Shown here: one piece after another, positions 1 through 11,378 of the stretch
Layout: each line of letters begins with the position of its first letter
How positions within the stretch are numbered: the stretch's first letter is position 1
Origin: Congeria kusceri
Taxonomy: Eukaryota > Mollusca > Bivalvia > Myida > Dreissenidae
Length of the DNA: 64,000 nucleotides
Direction: 5' to 3'
Assembly: GCA_027627225.1 (NCBI GenBank)
Contig: CM051040.1
Location: 26,754,634 to 26,818,633, forward strand
Translations under genes and position numbers: made by a program
The notes under the pieces: generated by a model
What the model was told of the DNA's origin: nothing
Seen by the model: the letters and a program-made list of their open reading frames with translations, nothing else
Database searches by the model: none

Positions 1-539
1 AGAAGTAAACATGAAAAGGGCCAAACAAAGAAGTAAACATGAAAAGGGCCAAACAAAGAAGTAAACATGAAAAAGGGCTAAACAAAGAAGTAAACATGAA
101 AAGGGCCAAACAAAGAAGTAAACATGAAACGGGCCAAACAAAGAAGTAAACATGAACAGGGCCAAACAAAGAAGTAAACATGAAAAGGGCCAAACAAAAG
201 TAAACATGAACAGGGCCAAACAAAGAAGTAAACATGAAAAGGGCCAAACAAAGAAGTAAACATGAAAAGGGCCAAACAAAGAAGTAAACATGAAAAGGGC
301 CAAACAAAGAAGTAAACATGAAAAGGGCCAAACATAGAAGTAAACATGAAAAGGGCCAAACAAAGAAGTAAACATGAAAAGGGCCAAAAAAAGAAGTAAA
401 CATGAAAAGGGCCAAACAAAGAAGTAAACATGAAAAGGGCCAAACAAAGAAGTAAACATGACAAGGGCCAAACAAAGAAGTAAACATGACAAGGGCCAAA
501 CAAAGAAGTAAACATGTAAAGGGCCAAACAAAGAAGACC
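1..539. repeat. 28-bp minisatellite array
   Basis: About 19 copies of a 28-bp unit (AGAAGTAAACATGAAAAGGG plus CCAAACAA) run from the left window edge to about 539. Most differences are single substitutions; one copy near 195 is shortened. Because 84 bp is both 3 units and 28 codons, the - strand stays open for 163 codons with a 28-residue period, which is a by-product of the repeat. A single copy of the unit precedes the related repeat at 45.6 kb, so the array is an expansion inside a dispersed element. Confidence 0.95.
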
Positions 540-547
540 CATATTAT

Positions 548-1230
548 AAGGGATGGCAAAACTATTCAAATATTCGAATATTCAATTAAATGATCGCTAT
601 TCGAAAGTTAAAACGCCATTTGACTATTCGCATTTGTTTTGCTTTCAAATACCTGATCATACAAACTTTGTTTTTCATTAAAAAGTATTTTACCAATAGA
701 TGCCTACAGTTATACCATGTTTTCAATACAATGGTCCGTGTCACGTGTCAGACTAAGAGATATTGAATATACGGGTATGAAAGTATCGGTGGCCACTGGT
801 CTAGTTGCCAGTAAGGCACACCTTTATCAAACAAGGTGAAACCACAACTGGTAAATTGGAAATTACACCTTAAAAGTGTAACCAAAAAGGCACGTGTCCA
901 AATAGATTAGACATACATGGATTAGTGATTATTAATATTAACTTCTTTAACAAAAAACACACACACACACAATTAAAACTGGGACCTTTATTTCTTTTAC
1001 TTAATTCTTAATAGGGCGTCATTAATGTATTCAAATGTTTGTGCAATTTGTAAATGAAGCTGTTACTCGCTAATTGGTAATGAAACCTTATATAAAATAA
1101 TTACAGTATGTCGACTAGATCACAAAAGCTCAAAGTAGCTTATCTGAAAATCTATGCGAATATTTGAATATTTGATTGAATGAAAATGGGAATATTCGAA
1201 TACCGATTTTGGTATTCGATGCCATCTCTA
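548..1230. mobile_element. hAT-like MITE nested in a dispersed repeat
   Basis: A 683-bp insertion with imperfect terminal inverted repeats: AAGGGATGGCA at the left, and at the right end AGAGATGGCATCG read on the other strand. AT-rich subterminal TATTCGAATATTC motifs occur at both ends. It is flanked by 8-bp near-identical target duplications, CATATTAT (540-547) and CTTATTAT (1231-1238), one mismatch. An uninterrupted version of the target is at about 45650-45680. There is no transposase reading frame, so it is non-autonomous. The 8-bp duplication and the GGGATGGC terminus suggest the hAT superfamily. Confidence 0.75.
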
Positions 1231-1238
1231 CTTATTAT

Positions 1239-1395
1239 AAATGAATTTTTATCTCAGAATATGTGCACTCCTTTTTCATTATATATAGCCTGTTTTAACC
1301 ATTATTATATGTCAGTATTAATATCTGAATTTCAGAATTTTTTAAGAAATTGCCCCCTTGAGGCCCTTTTCGATGACATAGTCCCTTTAACAACC
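1239..1395. repeat. Right half of dispersed repeat shared with 45.6 kb
   Basis: This continues the repeat interrupted by the MITE. TTTTTATCTCAGAATATGTG through TTGCCCCCTTGAGGCCCTTT matches 45664-45800 closely and in the same order. The 28-bp array, the link ACCCATA and this unit together form one dispersed element of unknown class. Confidence 0.8.
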
Positions 1396-1417
1396 GTTCT
1401 TCAAACTAGGAAGTAGG

Positions 1418-1634
1418 AAGAAATAGAGAATACATGGGTGGTGCCGAACCGGATAAACTTTCTCCTTCCCGGCACCTACCGTGTATTCTATTTATCCTGA
1501 TTTCTATTCAATTAAATTTAAAAACACCAAACACTAAAGTTTTAAATTAAACAAAAAAACTCTAGACGGGCCTCGACCTAATAACTCGCTTGCATGAATG
1601 CGTACGACCCGGAAAAAATAGTTCTCTATTTCTT
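1418..1634. mobile_element. Small TIR element (about 217 bp)
   Basis: It is bounded by perfect 13-bp inverted repeats, AAGAAATAGAGAA (1418-1430) and its complement (1622-1634). A second internal inverted pair lies near 1430-1450 and 1468-1490 (GGTGCCG / CGGCACC context). No convincing target duplication and no coding capacity are visible. Probably a MITE; class unknown. Confidence 0.5.
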
Positions 1635-2579
1635 ATTCACCTTTTTCAAAAAGCAAAAGTAAAATATTAATAAATCTTATTTGCTGACGTCAGTACGACA
1701 CGAAAATGACGTAGTATATTTGTTTTTGTTTTAAACCAGATTATATTGGTTTTTAAAGAGTTAAATTACGTCACACCAACTACGTCATTCATTTTGAGTT
1801 GTTAGTTTACACAATGTAGTCAAACGAGAACGCGAGTGTTTTGCAGTTTAAAATACATGAAATCGGAATAAATATTTAGTGTTTCTGTGTTTTGGATGGA
1901 TTATATTATGCAATAGCATTCAGATAAAAAGTGTATGGAATATTTGCCTCGAATGGAAACGGTGAGATTGATCCCTTTTCAATTTTCTACGATTTACTCG
2001 GATAGTTGTGGGTGGAGGACAGTGTAACTGAAAGTGAAATAAATCATAAAATGTTTAGTTCTACGTTAAAATTTTGATAACTTTTGTTCATTTCTTTTCA
2101 TCGGAAATAAATATATAAGGTTATTTCTTAGAAAAATATGCTCTGTTGGTTGACCAAAGAAAGTCTATGCACAAAGAATAACCCGCTTGCATCAGATTAA
2201 AGTGTGTTGAAATGGAATGGAACTGGAAGGAAGTTGTGTTAACCAGTCAATGGAATGTGAGGACAAACAACTTATTTGTTGTTTAACTCTGTTAAACTAG
2301 ACAACACAAAGTTTGTATCGATGAAAAACTCGGGTAAGTAGACTTTATGCTGTGTCATTCTCGACAATGTTGTTATCCGGCGCGTAGGAATACCTATTGA
2401 TGGTATATCACAGTCACGTGTTCTACTGCCGGATATCAACAAGTTTATATGGTCACCGCTTTATTAGGTCACTGTTTGGGTTAATAGCAGGATAAATGCC
2501 AATATAGAATTAAAGTGAACATTTTAATCAACATGTGCACCAATTTACATTAAAGCATGGTCTTTTATTAGAAATTACA
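1635..2579. other. Non-coding stretch with CRE-like sites
   Basis: No gene is recognised. A full CRE palindrome TGACGTCA sits at 1685-1692, followed by several TACGTCA half-type sites to about 1790. A good splice-donor-like GGTAAGTAG follows a short ATG-led segment (ATG AAA AAC TCG) at about 2322-2338, but I cannot connect it to a further exon. Confidence 0.35.
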
Positions 2580-3255
2580 CTTCTATTTACTTACTGTGGA
2601 TCCCCTGCGGAAATGTTTACGGTCAAACCATGTATGAACCATGTTTCAAACATGGTCGTTCTTGTATCAAACATGTCCAGAAAACATATTCCGGATTTGT
2701 TTTGAGATTGTTTTAAACATGTTTGAAACATGATCGATCACATTTGTAGAATGGCCACCATATCCAGAACATGTTTGATCATGGTCAACAGAAGTTATGA
2801 AATGACCATATTACAAATTTAATACCATTATATGGTGATGATATGACCATAAAAATCTGCGATCGAAATGACAATGTTTTGGCCATGAATAAGAGACATT
2901 GATAGAGCTTTGTTTTGGTTATGTATTGACTATGTTTGAATCATGTTTTGACCATGTTTCTAAAATGGCACTCACTCTAATAACATTGTCTGTTCATGTT
3001 TGGCCATGGTTTAACCATAGTCAAACCATGTTGCAACCATGGTCATTAAATACGTTTTGCCTCTGTTATGGATATGTTATGACCTTGTGGAACCATTCGG
3101 ACCATTATCAAATCAGTCCCAGATCATTTCCCCAACATAGACATAGCATGGTTATATGAGAGTCTAAAAAGATATGTTTTAGTCTTCATGTGGCAATGTT
3201 TCATTTCCAATAGGTGGTCAAACCATGTTTTAAACATGGACAGATTATGTTCACA
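2580..3255. repeat. CATG-motif-dense degenerate tract
   Basis: This segment is dense in ACCATGTTT, AAACATGG and CCATGGT motifs on both strands, at irregular spacing of roughly 10-30 bp. It looks like a strongly diverged short-period repeat rather than coding sequence; the one open frame (2899-3159, +) has no recognisable domain. Confidence 0.55.
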
Positions 3256-3757
3256 TAGGAGTCATTTGTATTGCCAGGTGTCTGCCCTGAGTTTTAATAC
3301 CCCTATTGCCAGACCTGACTTCAATTAAGTCAGTAGCTAAATTATTATTTAAACAAAGATTTGAAAACAGTAAAAACAGTCTTAAACATTTAAGAAAACT
3401 AATGCCCGAAATATTTGTCCAAAAAATGCATACATGTCAATGTTTTTAATTTTATTTCAAATAAATTGAAACAAAGAGTCTGAACATGTTTAATTCGAAT
3501 TACTATTATTTCAAAGAATTTGTATCAGTCCTGACGACATCGAAATAATGAAGTTCTGCTGTATTTATATTTTGCCTGGCATTTCCAAAAAAAGGGGTTT
3601 GTTTAATTGTATTCCATTTTGATCTTTCAAAATAATGTATTACCTATCTTACCAACTATTATTTACTTAGCTAGATTGAACACATGGCAAAACAGACAAT
3701 ATTTCAAACGAAGGAATTTATTTGATCACATGCGTTTACCACAAAAGTGAATAATAT
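3256..3757. other. Unassigned AT-rich sequence
   Basis: No open frame of note, RNA gene or repeat structure is seen here. Confidence 0.4.
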
Positions 3758-3835
3758 TCGAGGGTTGAGCGCGAAACTATTGTGTCTGCTTAACATTTCT
3801 ATATCAGATACAATAGTTTCACGCTCAGCCCTCGA
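3758..3835. repeat. Inverted repeat hairpin, 31-nt arms
   Basis: TCGAGGGTTGAGCGCGAAAC at the left arm pairs with the complement ending at 3835. The arms are about 31 nt with three mismatches, all C/T or G/A transitions, and the loop is about 16-18 nt. Compact palindromes like this are typical of non-autonomous element ends; no element boundary can be assigned. Confidence 0.75.
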
Positions 3836-4107
3836 CATGTATCTTTCAGCTAACTGTTAAAAATGTAATTCAAACACCATTACTGGTGAGCAATAACACT
3901 TCCCAAATGCCCCAGGGATTGCTTCATACACCTGACACACCAAATCTTGTATCTCTTCCCATTCAAACATTTACATTTAATTTTGTCACATGAACATAAT
4001 TATGGCCACTAACCTTTGACTGAACCCTGATGATTGTACCTTTGGCCAATCACAATGTGGAAGGAATTGAAACTCTTTAGGTTACATTCTTTACATAAAA
4101 TCAACTT

Positions 4108-4440
4108 CAGGGGTGTGGAAATCCTATGCCCAACTTGTCCCATGCCAGTACTTTTACTGTCAGACAAGTAAATTTTTCCTGTCTACTTGTCCATGGACAA
4201 GTACATTTTCAGGGTGTGAAAATGATGTACATGTTGGAAGTTAATAAAATTATCATAGTTTTATATACATTTCAATAACAAATTGTGTTTTCTTTATTAT
4301 TTAAGAAAAAAATTTATAAGGAAGACCTGGAATAAAACTATATTTTTGTTTGCACAAATGACTGTTGCTCGCTGACAAGTAGATTTTTCAATAAACTTGT
4401 CCATGGGCAAGTAAACCATTTTGATATTTCCAAACCCCTG
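4108..4440. mobile_element. hAT-like MITE, 333 bp
   Basis: The termini are CAGGGGTGTGGAAAT at 4108 and, inverted at 4440, CAGGGGTTTGGAAAT. Subterminal ACTTGTCCATGG motifs occur on both sides. Flanks share TCAAC (4101-4105 and 4441-4445), a partly decayed target duplication. There is no coding capacity. The CAGGGGT terminus is common in hAT elements. Confidence 0.7.
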
Positions 4441-4606
4441 TCAACCAAATTTTATTTGGGCAGCAAATTGGTTTCTCCAGGACTGGTTGACCTATCTGAC
4501 TCTGTGTAACCAATGTAACCACAGCCTGTTGCTAAGCATCAGGAATCATGCATGGCTGCGTAGCAACACCACCAGGTGACAGTCTGCATCTAGTACAGCC
4601 AAGAGA

Positions 4607-4690
4607 GGTCGTGGCAGTGTCAGCAGTGTCCTTCAGGTCAGGTCAGGTCGTGGCAGTGTCAGCAGTGTCCTTCAGGTCAGGTCAGGTCAT
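4607..4690. repeat. 39-bp tandem duplication
   Basis: Two adjacent identical copies of a 39-bp unit beginning GGTCGTGGCAGTGTCAGCAG and ending in AGGTCA repeats. Confidence 0.85.
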
Positions 4691-5723
4691 GTGTGAGGCT
4701 GCTGAACAGTAACTGGGTGCAATGAGTGCACTGGAGCACCCCCTGACTCCAGTAAGGCTACAGCAGTTTGATAAAGCAAACAGCGGGTTCACAGTATATG
4801 GGAAGAAAAGACACCGAGCTAATATATTTGATATTTAAACATATATTAAGTGCTGAAAGATACCAAACTTTGAACCAGTTTTATAGCGAGAACATGTGAC
4901 TTCACTTTGCCATTTTGTTTGGAAAGCTATCACCATGTTTGACAAAGTTATGTGGATTTTTGTATTGGGATTATGAAAAATATTCATTAGTTGTCCTCAT
5001 TATTATGGTCTGGGAATATTTCTGATGTTCTGTTCGCGAAAAGAGGCCATTTAAGACAGCTTTGTTTGTGTACAATTACTGATGTATGAACTCTATTCTG
5101 GATACTTTCTGAAGGTGGGGTATGGTAAAATTAATAAGGTCTACAGCGGCCATTGATAAGTACGAATGCAAAAATGAAAAACAGTTGATAAGTACGATTG
5201 CGGTTAAATTGTTGGAATTCGTAAGTATATTTAGGATCAAATTTTTAAATGCAGGGAATCCTGTTGTTGATTTTTGAGATTTGAAGATGTTGAAAACATG
5301 TTTTAATTATTCTTCAGGTTTACCAGACATGGAAATATAGAAGTGTTACCACTGCTAACTGCATTGATAAACATACATACATGTAGAGAAGTGTGTCAAT
5401 GTAGAAAACTAGAAATGTGTCAGACACAGATGCCCCCCGCAACACGACAATATTCACAGTCAAGGTAGCTCCGAAACACAAGCATGGATCCATAGTCATA
5501 TTTATGGACAAAACGTTAGAGAATATCAGGAATTCAGTACTCCAATAATATATATATAATTTCAACCAGTTCAGCACAGGAGATTACAACAATCAAATTT
5601 CCATTAAATTAAATGAAGGAGAGAATAATTGTATTCTAGCAACTGCGTGTATTAATGTATTAAAAGCAACCACTTACTCTCAACTACTTAAGTACTAAAA
5701 AATACCAATTATACTAGGACCTT

Positions 5724-6104
5724 GCAAAATACAGTCGGACCACTTATTGGTTTACACACCCAAACTATATATCTTTTATGTACAGTGCAAAATACAGTCG
5801 GACCACTTATTGGTTTACACACCTAAACTATATATCTTTTATGTACAGTGCAAAATACAGTCGGACCACTTATTGGTTTACACACCCAAACTATATATCT
5901 TTTATGTACAGTGCAAAATACAGTCGGACCACTTATTGGTTTACACACCCAAACTATATATCTTTTATGTACAGTGCAAAATACAGTCGGACCACTTATT
6001 GGTTTACACACCCAAACTATATATCTTTTATGTACAGTGCAAAATACAGTCGGACCACTTATTGGTTTACACACCCAAACTATATATCTTTTACGTACAG
6101 TGCA
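5724..6104. repeat. 63-bp minisatellite, six copies
   Basis: Six nearly identical 63-bp units starting TGCAAAATACAGTCGGACCA. The only clear variants are one C-to-T change and one change in the last copy. Since 63 bp is 21 codons, several frames on both strands stay open, so the open frames here are artefacts. Low divergence means recent expansion, inside the fold-back structure. Confidence 0.95.
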
Positions 6105-6673
6105 AAAAAAAACGCACTTTAATTGGTAAAAAACATTAATGATGCTGTGCAAAACGTCCAAAATGAAAATTTAAGCTTATTAGTACGCTTAGATAGTTAC
6201 ACCAGGGAACATTAGTATCTATTAGTTGTCAATATGAGTGCATACAAGGTGAGTTTAAGTATTTGTTATCCCGAAATAAGCTGCACAATATGATACTGTC
6301 TTAATTGTGCAAGTGGCCAAATATGCATGTTTGCTTAGTATTTTCCAGCAAATATATTGTTATATTAAGTTGTTTGTATTATAAATATGGGTATCATGAC
6401 TGTGAGGTTTAAAGTAAAGAACATCACTGTTTATTGCTGAGTGTAGATACAAAATGTCATCATCAACATAATGTAATACAGCGACATTTTCTTGATAAGC
6501 TGAAACACACACACCGCAATTATTCGCTTATTACTCCACGTTATTTAATAAGCTTTCATTGACTACTGCTGCATTAAAATAAAAAAAATAGACATAATAT
6601 ATCAAATATTGTCGACCCATACATGCATATGTATAGTTCAGTACAGTTTCTTTGGAATCTTGTCTACGGTATG

Positions 6674-6812
6674 GTTTGTTTGTTTTGTTTGTTTGGACCA
6701 ACAGTATTTCAGTCATATAACGGTGGTCAGTTAACCTACTCTCACTTTTCCTGGGCAAGCTTAGCCGATCAAAGTGGTTTGCCAGTACCAAGTGCATACT
6801 GACTACTCGATA
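6674..6812 (-). mobile_element. 5'-truncated SINE
   Basis: It shares the body CTTTTCCTGGGCAAGCTTAG and the TTTGTTTGTTTTGTTTG tail with the full SINE at 45.92-46.24 kb, in the same (-) orientation. The tRNA-like head is missing, as expected from incomplete reverse transcription. Confidence 0.7.
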
Positions 6813-7582
6813 CTACATGTGTAGGCTACTGCTTATATGAATATGTTCCTCAAATAAACTTCCGCAACTTAAAACGCTATGAATTACAGAACTTTCATCA
6901 ATTTATATGAAGGATAAGTGAGTACGATCATTTGACTTCCAAATACTTAAAAGACAGGACATGAATAGAAATTTGGAATTGCTTTAAATGCACTAAACAC
7001 AGAAAATCAACCGCTGTTTACCTTACCTTCCCTTGCTGTTAACCGTACCAACATATTTGTCTGACCGCTGTAGACCTTATTAATTTTACCATACCCCAAA
7101 TTCATAAAGTATGCGATATAGTGTTCATAAATCATTAATTGTAGACAAACAAAGCAGAATTGACTAGTGTAACGAATAATCCATACTCAAATGGCCTTCT
7201 TTCGCAAACAGAACATAAGAAATGTCCTCAGACAAAAAGAATTTGGACCATTAATAAATATTCTTCATAATCCCGATACAGAAATTCACATAACTTCGTC
7301 TGACATGGTGATAGCTAACCAAACAAAACGGCAAAGTGAGGTCACATGTACTCGCCATAAAACTGGTTCAAAGTTTGGTATCTTTCGGCTCTTTATATAT
7401 GTTTAACTATCTAATGTATTAACTTGGTGTCTTTTCTTCCCATAATGTATGCACCACTGTGGACCTTATTAAACTGCTGTAGCTTAACTCAAGTACAGGG
7501 GGTGTGGAGTTGGATTGTCTGCCAAATGGCCATCCATTTTAACATCACATTTATCAACAGGGCGGGGCGGGGGGGGGGGGGG

Positions 7583-8530
7583 GCAGTGGAAGCTTTTAGA
7601 GCTTAAAGAGAAATTATCGAATTAACAGCAACTAATTTGCAACAGTTACTAAAACTTGGCATAGATAATCCCCTAACCACATCATAAGTGTGGTACATAC
7701 ATTTAGAATTAATTTAACACCCTTAAATGTAATGCAATCTACAGTATACAATAAAATTAAACAAATATTTATGTGCACTTTCATACGGGCAAGATGTAGT
7801 AACGCAATAAATAATTTGCTTCATGGACTAAAATTACCATAATTATCAACCAAGCTGCACATCCGATTCTACAGTTGCATTAGGCCAGAGTTTATATATT
7901 TTTCGCTTTACGGGAGCGCCGGTTATAAATATTGCAAAACCCAAATAAAAATAAAATTCACAACCGTATAAATTTTTTTGTATTTTCCGCCGGTCGTCTA
8001 TGCTTTGCGATTTATAAAATAAATTGGTGTTGTGTAACCTTTTCACAACGTCATTTCGCAGTAATTTTTGCACGCCAGTAGACTGCGTTACCAATTGACG
8101 TTATACTCTGGCGTTCTGTACATATATTTTATTGTAAAAACGTTAATACCAGTCTACCTACGGACAGTAAAAACAGCAATGGCGGTGGCGGCCGCGGAGT
8201 AGTTTAAAGTTGCTATCAAAAACAACACATTTAATTGAAATCATAGAGTTACATAGATTTGACAAAAAAATCGTAATGAAATAATATAAGAAAGCAGTAT
8301 GGGACGAAAGATTAAGCAGTTGCCCGAAATGCGAAACCAATTTATTCATAAAGGCAACACATTTAAAACATTTATACACAAATACATTCTTAATCATAAA
8401 CAATATAATTTGATATGTTGTTTCATGCAACGAATGTAAAGTATTTGTGTTTAAAATATTTATATTTTCATATTTTTCCATGGGTACGAATGTATGTTTT
8501 GTTCTAGTGCAGTTCGTACCAAATTTGAAA
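7583..8530. other. Unassigned AT-rich sequence after a G tract
   Basis: A homopolymer-like G run (about 7563-7582) precedes it. The rest is AT-rich with no recognisable gene. The 107-codon - strand frame at 8158-8481 has no family features and is probably chance. Confidence 0.4.
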
Positions 8531-11378
8531 ACAAGAGGGCCACGTTGGCCCTAGGTCGCTCACCTGATATCTATGTATGAAGTTTCATTAAAATATCTCA
8601 ATACGTTCTCAAGGTATTAAGCGAAAATTGTTTTTCTATTTTTAGTAACAGTGACCTTGACTTTGACCCCACCCACCACACACGTAAAGCAAGGTCTCGA
8701 TATAAGGTACCTACGTATTAAGTTCCATAAAAATATCTCAATGCGTTCTTAAGTTATTGAGCGTAAACCGTTTTTCTACTTTTAATAACAGTGACCTTGA
8801 CCCTACCCACACCATAAGCAAACCCAAGTGAGGTCTCGATATAAGATATGTGTATTAGGTTTCATTAAAATATCGCAAAGCGTTCTCAAGTTATTGAGCG
8901 AAAACCATTGTTCTATTTTCAGTAACGGTGACCTTGACCCCACCCACCCCATATGCAATCCAAAGCAATGTCTCGATATAAGGTACTTATGTATTAAGTT
9001 TTATTAAAATAGCTCAATGCGTTCTCAAGATATTTAGCGGAAACCATTTTTCTATTTTTAATAACGGTGACCTTGACCCCACCCACCCCATATGCAAATC
9101 CCAATCGAGGTCTCAATATAATGTTTTTATGTATTAAGTTTCATTAGCGTTCTCAAGACCTTTAGCGGAAACCGTTTTTCTATTTTTAGTAACAGTGACC
9201 TTGACCTTGACCCCTCCCACCCCATATGCAATCCCATGCGAGGTGTCAATATAAGTTATCTATGTATTAAGTTTCATTAAAATATCTCAATGCGTTCTAA
9301 AGTTATTGAGCGGAAACCGTTTTTCTATTTTTATTAACAGTGACCTTGGCGTTCTAAAGTTATTGAGCGGAAACCGTTTTTCTATTTTTAGTAACAGTGA
9401 CCTTGACCTTGACCCACCCATCCCAAATGCAATCCCAATCGATGTCTCGATATAATGTTTTAACCAAATATGAAACCTCTGGGCCTTGTGGCTTCAGAGA
9501 ATTTTTAATTTTGCCATTTACGTCTATATTAACCATGTGAGCCCCAGGGTGTGGCCAGTTTTGACCCCATGGGCATCATTTGAACAATCTTTGTAGAGGA
9601 CCACTATACAACATAATATACCAAATATGAAACCGGGCCTTGCAGTTTCAGGAAAGAAGATTTTGAAAGTCATTTTGCTATATAAGTCTATATAAACATT
9701 GTGACCCCCGGGGTGTGGCCAGTTTTGACCCCAGGGGCATCATTTGAACAATCTTTATAAAGGACCACTATACAATGTTACATACCAAATACGAAACCTC
9801 TAGGCCTTGCAGTTTCAGAGAATATTTTAAGTCATTTTGCTATTTAAGTCTATATAAACCATGCGAGCCACAGGATGTGGCCAGTTCTGACCCCAAAGGC
9901 ATCATTTGAACAATGTTTGTAGAGGACTACTATACAACGTTACTTACCAACTATGAAACCTCTGGGCCTTGAGGTTTCAGAGATGATTTTTAAGGTCATT
10001 TTGCTATTTAAGTCTATATAAACCATGTGACCCCTGGGGTGTGCCTAGCTTTGACCCTAGGGCATCATTTGTAGAGGACCACTATACAACATAATATACC
10101 AAATATGAAACCGGGCCTTGCAGTTTCAGGAAAGAAGATTTTGAAAGTCATTTTGCTATATAAGTCTATATAAACATTGTGACCCCCGGGGTGTGGCCAG
10201 TTTTGAACCCAGGGGCATCATTTGAACAATCTTTGTAGAGGACCACTACACAATGTTACATACCAAATATAAAACCTCCAGGCCTTGAAGTTTCAGAAGA
10301 GAAGATTTTTAAAGTCATTTTGCTATTTAAGTCTATATAAACCATGTGATCGCCGGGGTGTGGCCAGTTTTGACCCCAGGGGCATCACTTGAACAATCTT
10401 TGTAGAGGACCACTATACAATGTTACATACCAAATATGAAACCTCTGGGCCTTGCGGTTTCAGAGCAGAAGAGTTTTAAAATCATTTTGCTATTCAAGTC
10501 TATATAAACCATGTGAGCCCCAGGGTGTGGCCAGTTTTGACCCCAGGGGCATCACTTGAACAATCTTTGTAGAGGACCACTATACAATGTTACATACCAA
10601 ATATGAAACCTCTGGGCCTTGCGGTTTCAGAGCAGAAGAGTTTTAAAATCATTTTGCTATTTTAGTCTATATAAACCATGTGAGCCCCAGGGTGTGGCCA
10701 GTTTTGACCCCAGGGGCATCATTTGAACAATCTTTGTAGAGGACCACTAAACAATGTTACATACCAAATATGGAACCTCGGGGCCTTGCGGTTTCAGAGG
10801 AGAAGATTTTTTAAGTCATTTTGCTATTCAAGTCTATATAAACCTTGTGACCCCCGGTGTGTGGCCAGTTTTGACCCCAGGGGCATCATTTGAACGATCT
10901 TTGTAGAGGACCACTATACAATGTTACATACCAAATATGAAACCCCTAGGCCGTGCGGTTTCAGAGAGGAAGATTTTTAAAGTCATTTGCTATACAAGTC
11001 TATATAAACCATATGACCCCCGGGGCGTGGCCAGTTTTGACCCCAGGGGCATCATTTGAACAAACTTTGTAGAGGACCACTAGAGGATGTCACATATCAA
11101 ACATGAAAGCTCCAAGCCTAGTAGTTTCAGAGATTTTTAGTTTTCAGTTTTTAAATCTATTTTTAGCTCTGGTGACCTACATATGCAGCCGACCAGAATG
11201 ATTTGAACAATTTTGAAAGAGGGTCGCCCAAGGATCATTCCTGTGAAGTTTGGTAAAAATCCGCTTAGCGGTTTAGGAGGAGAAGTTCTTTGAATGAAAA
11301 TGTTGACACATGACGCACGACGGATGACGGATGACGGACAAAAGGTGATCCTAAAAGCTCACCATGAGCACGTTGTGT
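8531..11378 (+). mobile_element. Two-module satellite-core element, copy 1
   Basis: It starts ACAAGAGGGCCACGTTGGCC and ends near AGCTCACCATGAGCACGTTG. Module A (about 8570-9460) repeats a unit of about 138 bp containing GTGACCTTGACC. Module B (about 9460-11100) repeats a unit of about 164 bp containing GTGTGGCCAGTTTTGACCCC. A tail with a GACGGATGACGG run precedes the terminal hairpin GAGCACGTTGTG. There is no protein. The architecture (unique ends, tandem core, terminal hairpin followed by CTAAAA in sister copies) resembles the pearl-type and Helitron-like non-autonomous repeats known from bivalves; class assignment is inference. Confidence 0.85.

Larger units (their letters stand above)
4736..7505. 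mobile_element. Fold-back structure with >400-bp inverted arms
   Basis: The left arm (about 4736-5149) is the inverse of the right arm (about 7064-7505) along its whole length, roughly 75-90% identical by eye. The inner 33 bp are perfect: 5117-5149 against 7064-7096, beginning GGGGTATGGTAAAATTAATA. The 1.9-kb centre holds a 63-bp minisatellite and a 5'-truncated SINE. Outer ends are near ACCCCCTG. No transposase frame is seen. It could be a fold-back transposon or two copies of one element in opposite orientation. The small open frame at 7191-7406 lies in the right arm and is not a gene. Confidence 0.75.

Noticed and set aside
1..539. CRISPR array
   Set aside because: Direct tandem units without spacers, in a eukaryotic context; no cas-like gene.
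78..569. 163-codon - strand frame with 28-residue period
   Set aside because: By-product of the 28-bp minisatellite; no start context, no homology and it enters an inserted MITE.
5747..6161. Four overlapping frames of 93-130 codons
   Set aside because: 63-bp unit is a multiple of three, keeping several frames open at once; no independent support.
8158..8481. 107-codon - strand frame
   Set aside because: AT-rich chance frame with no domain, signal or neighbour evidence.
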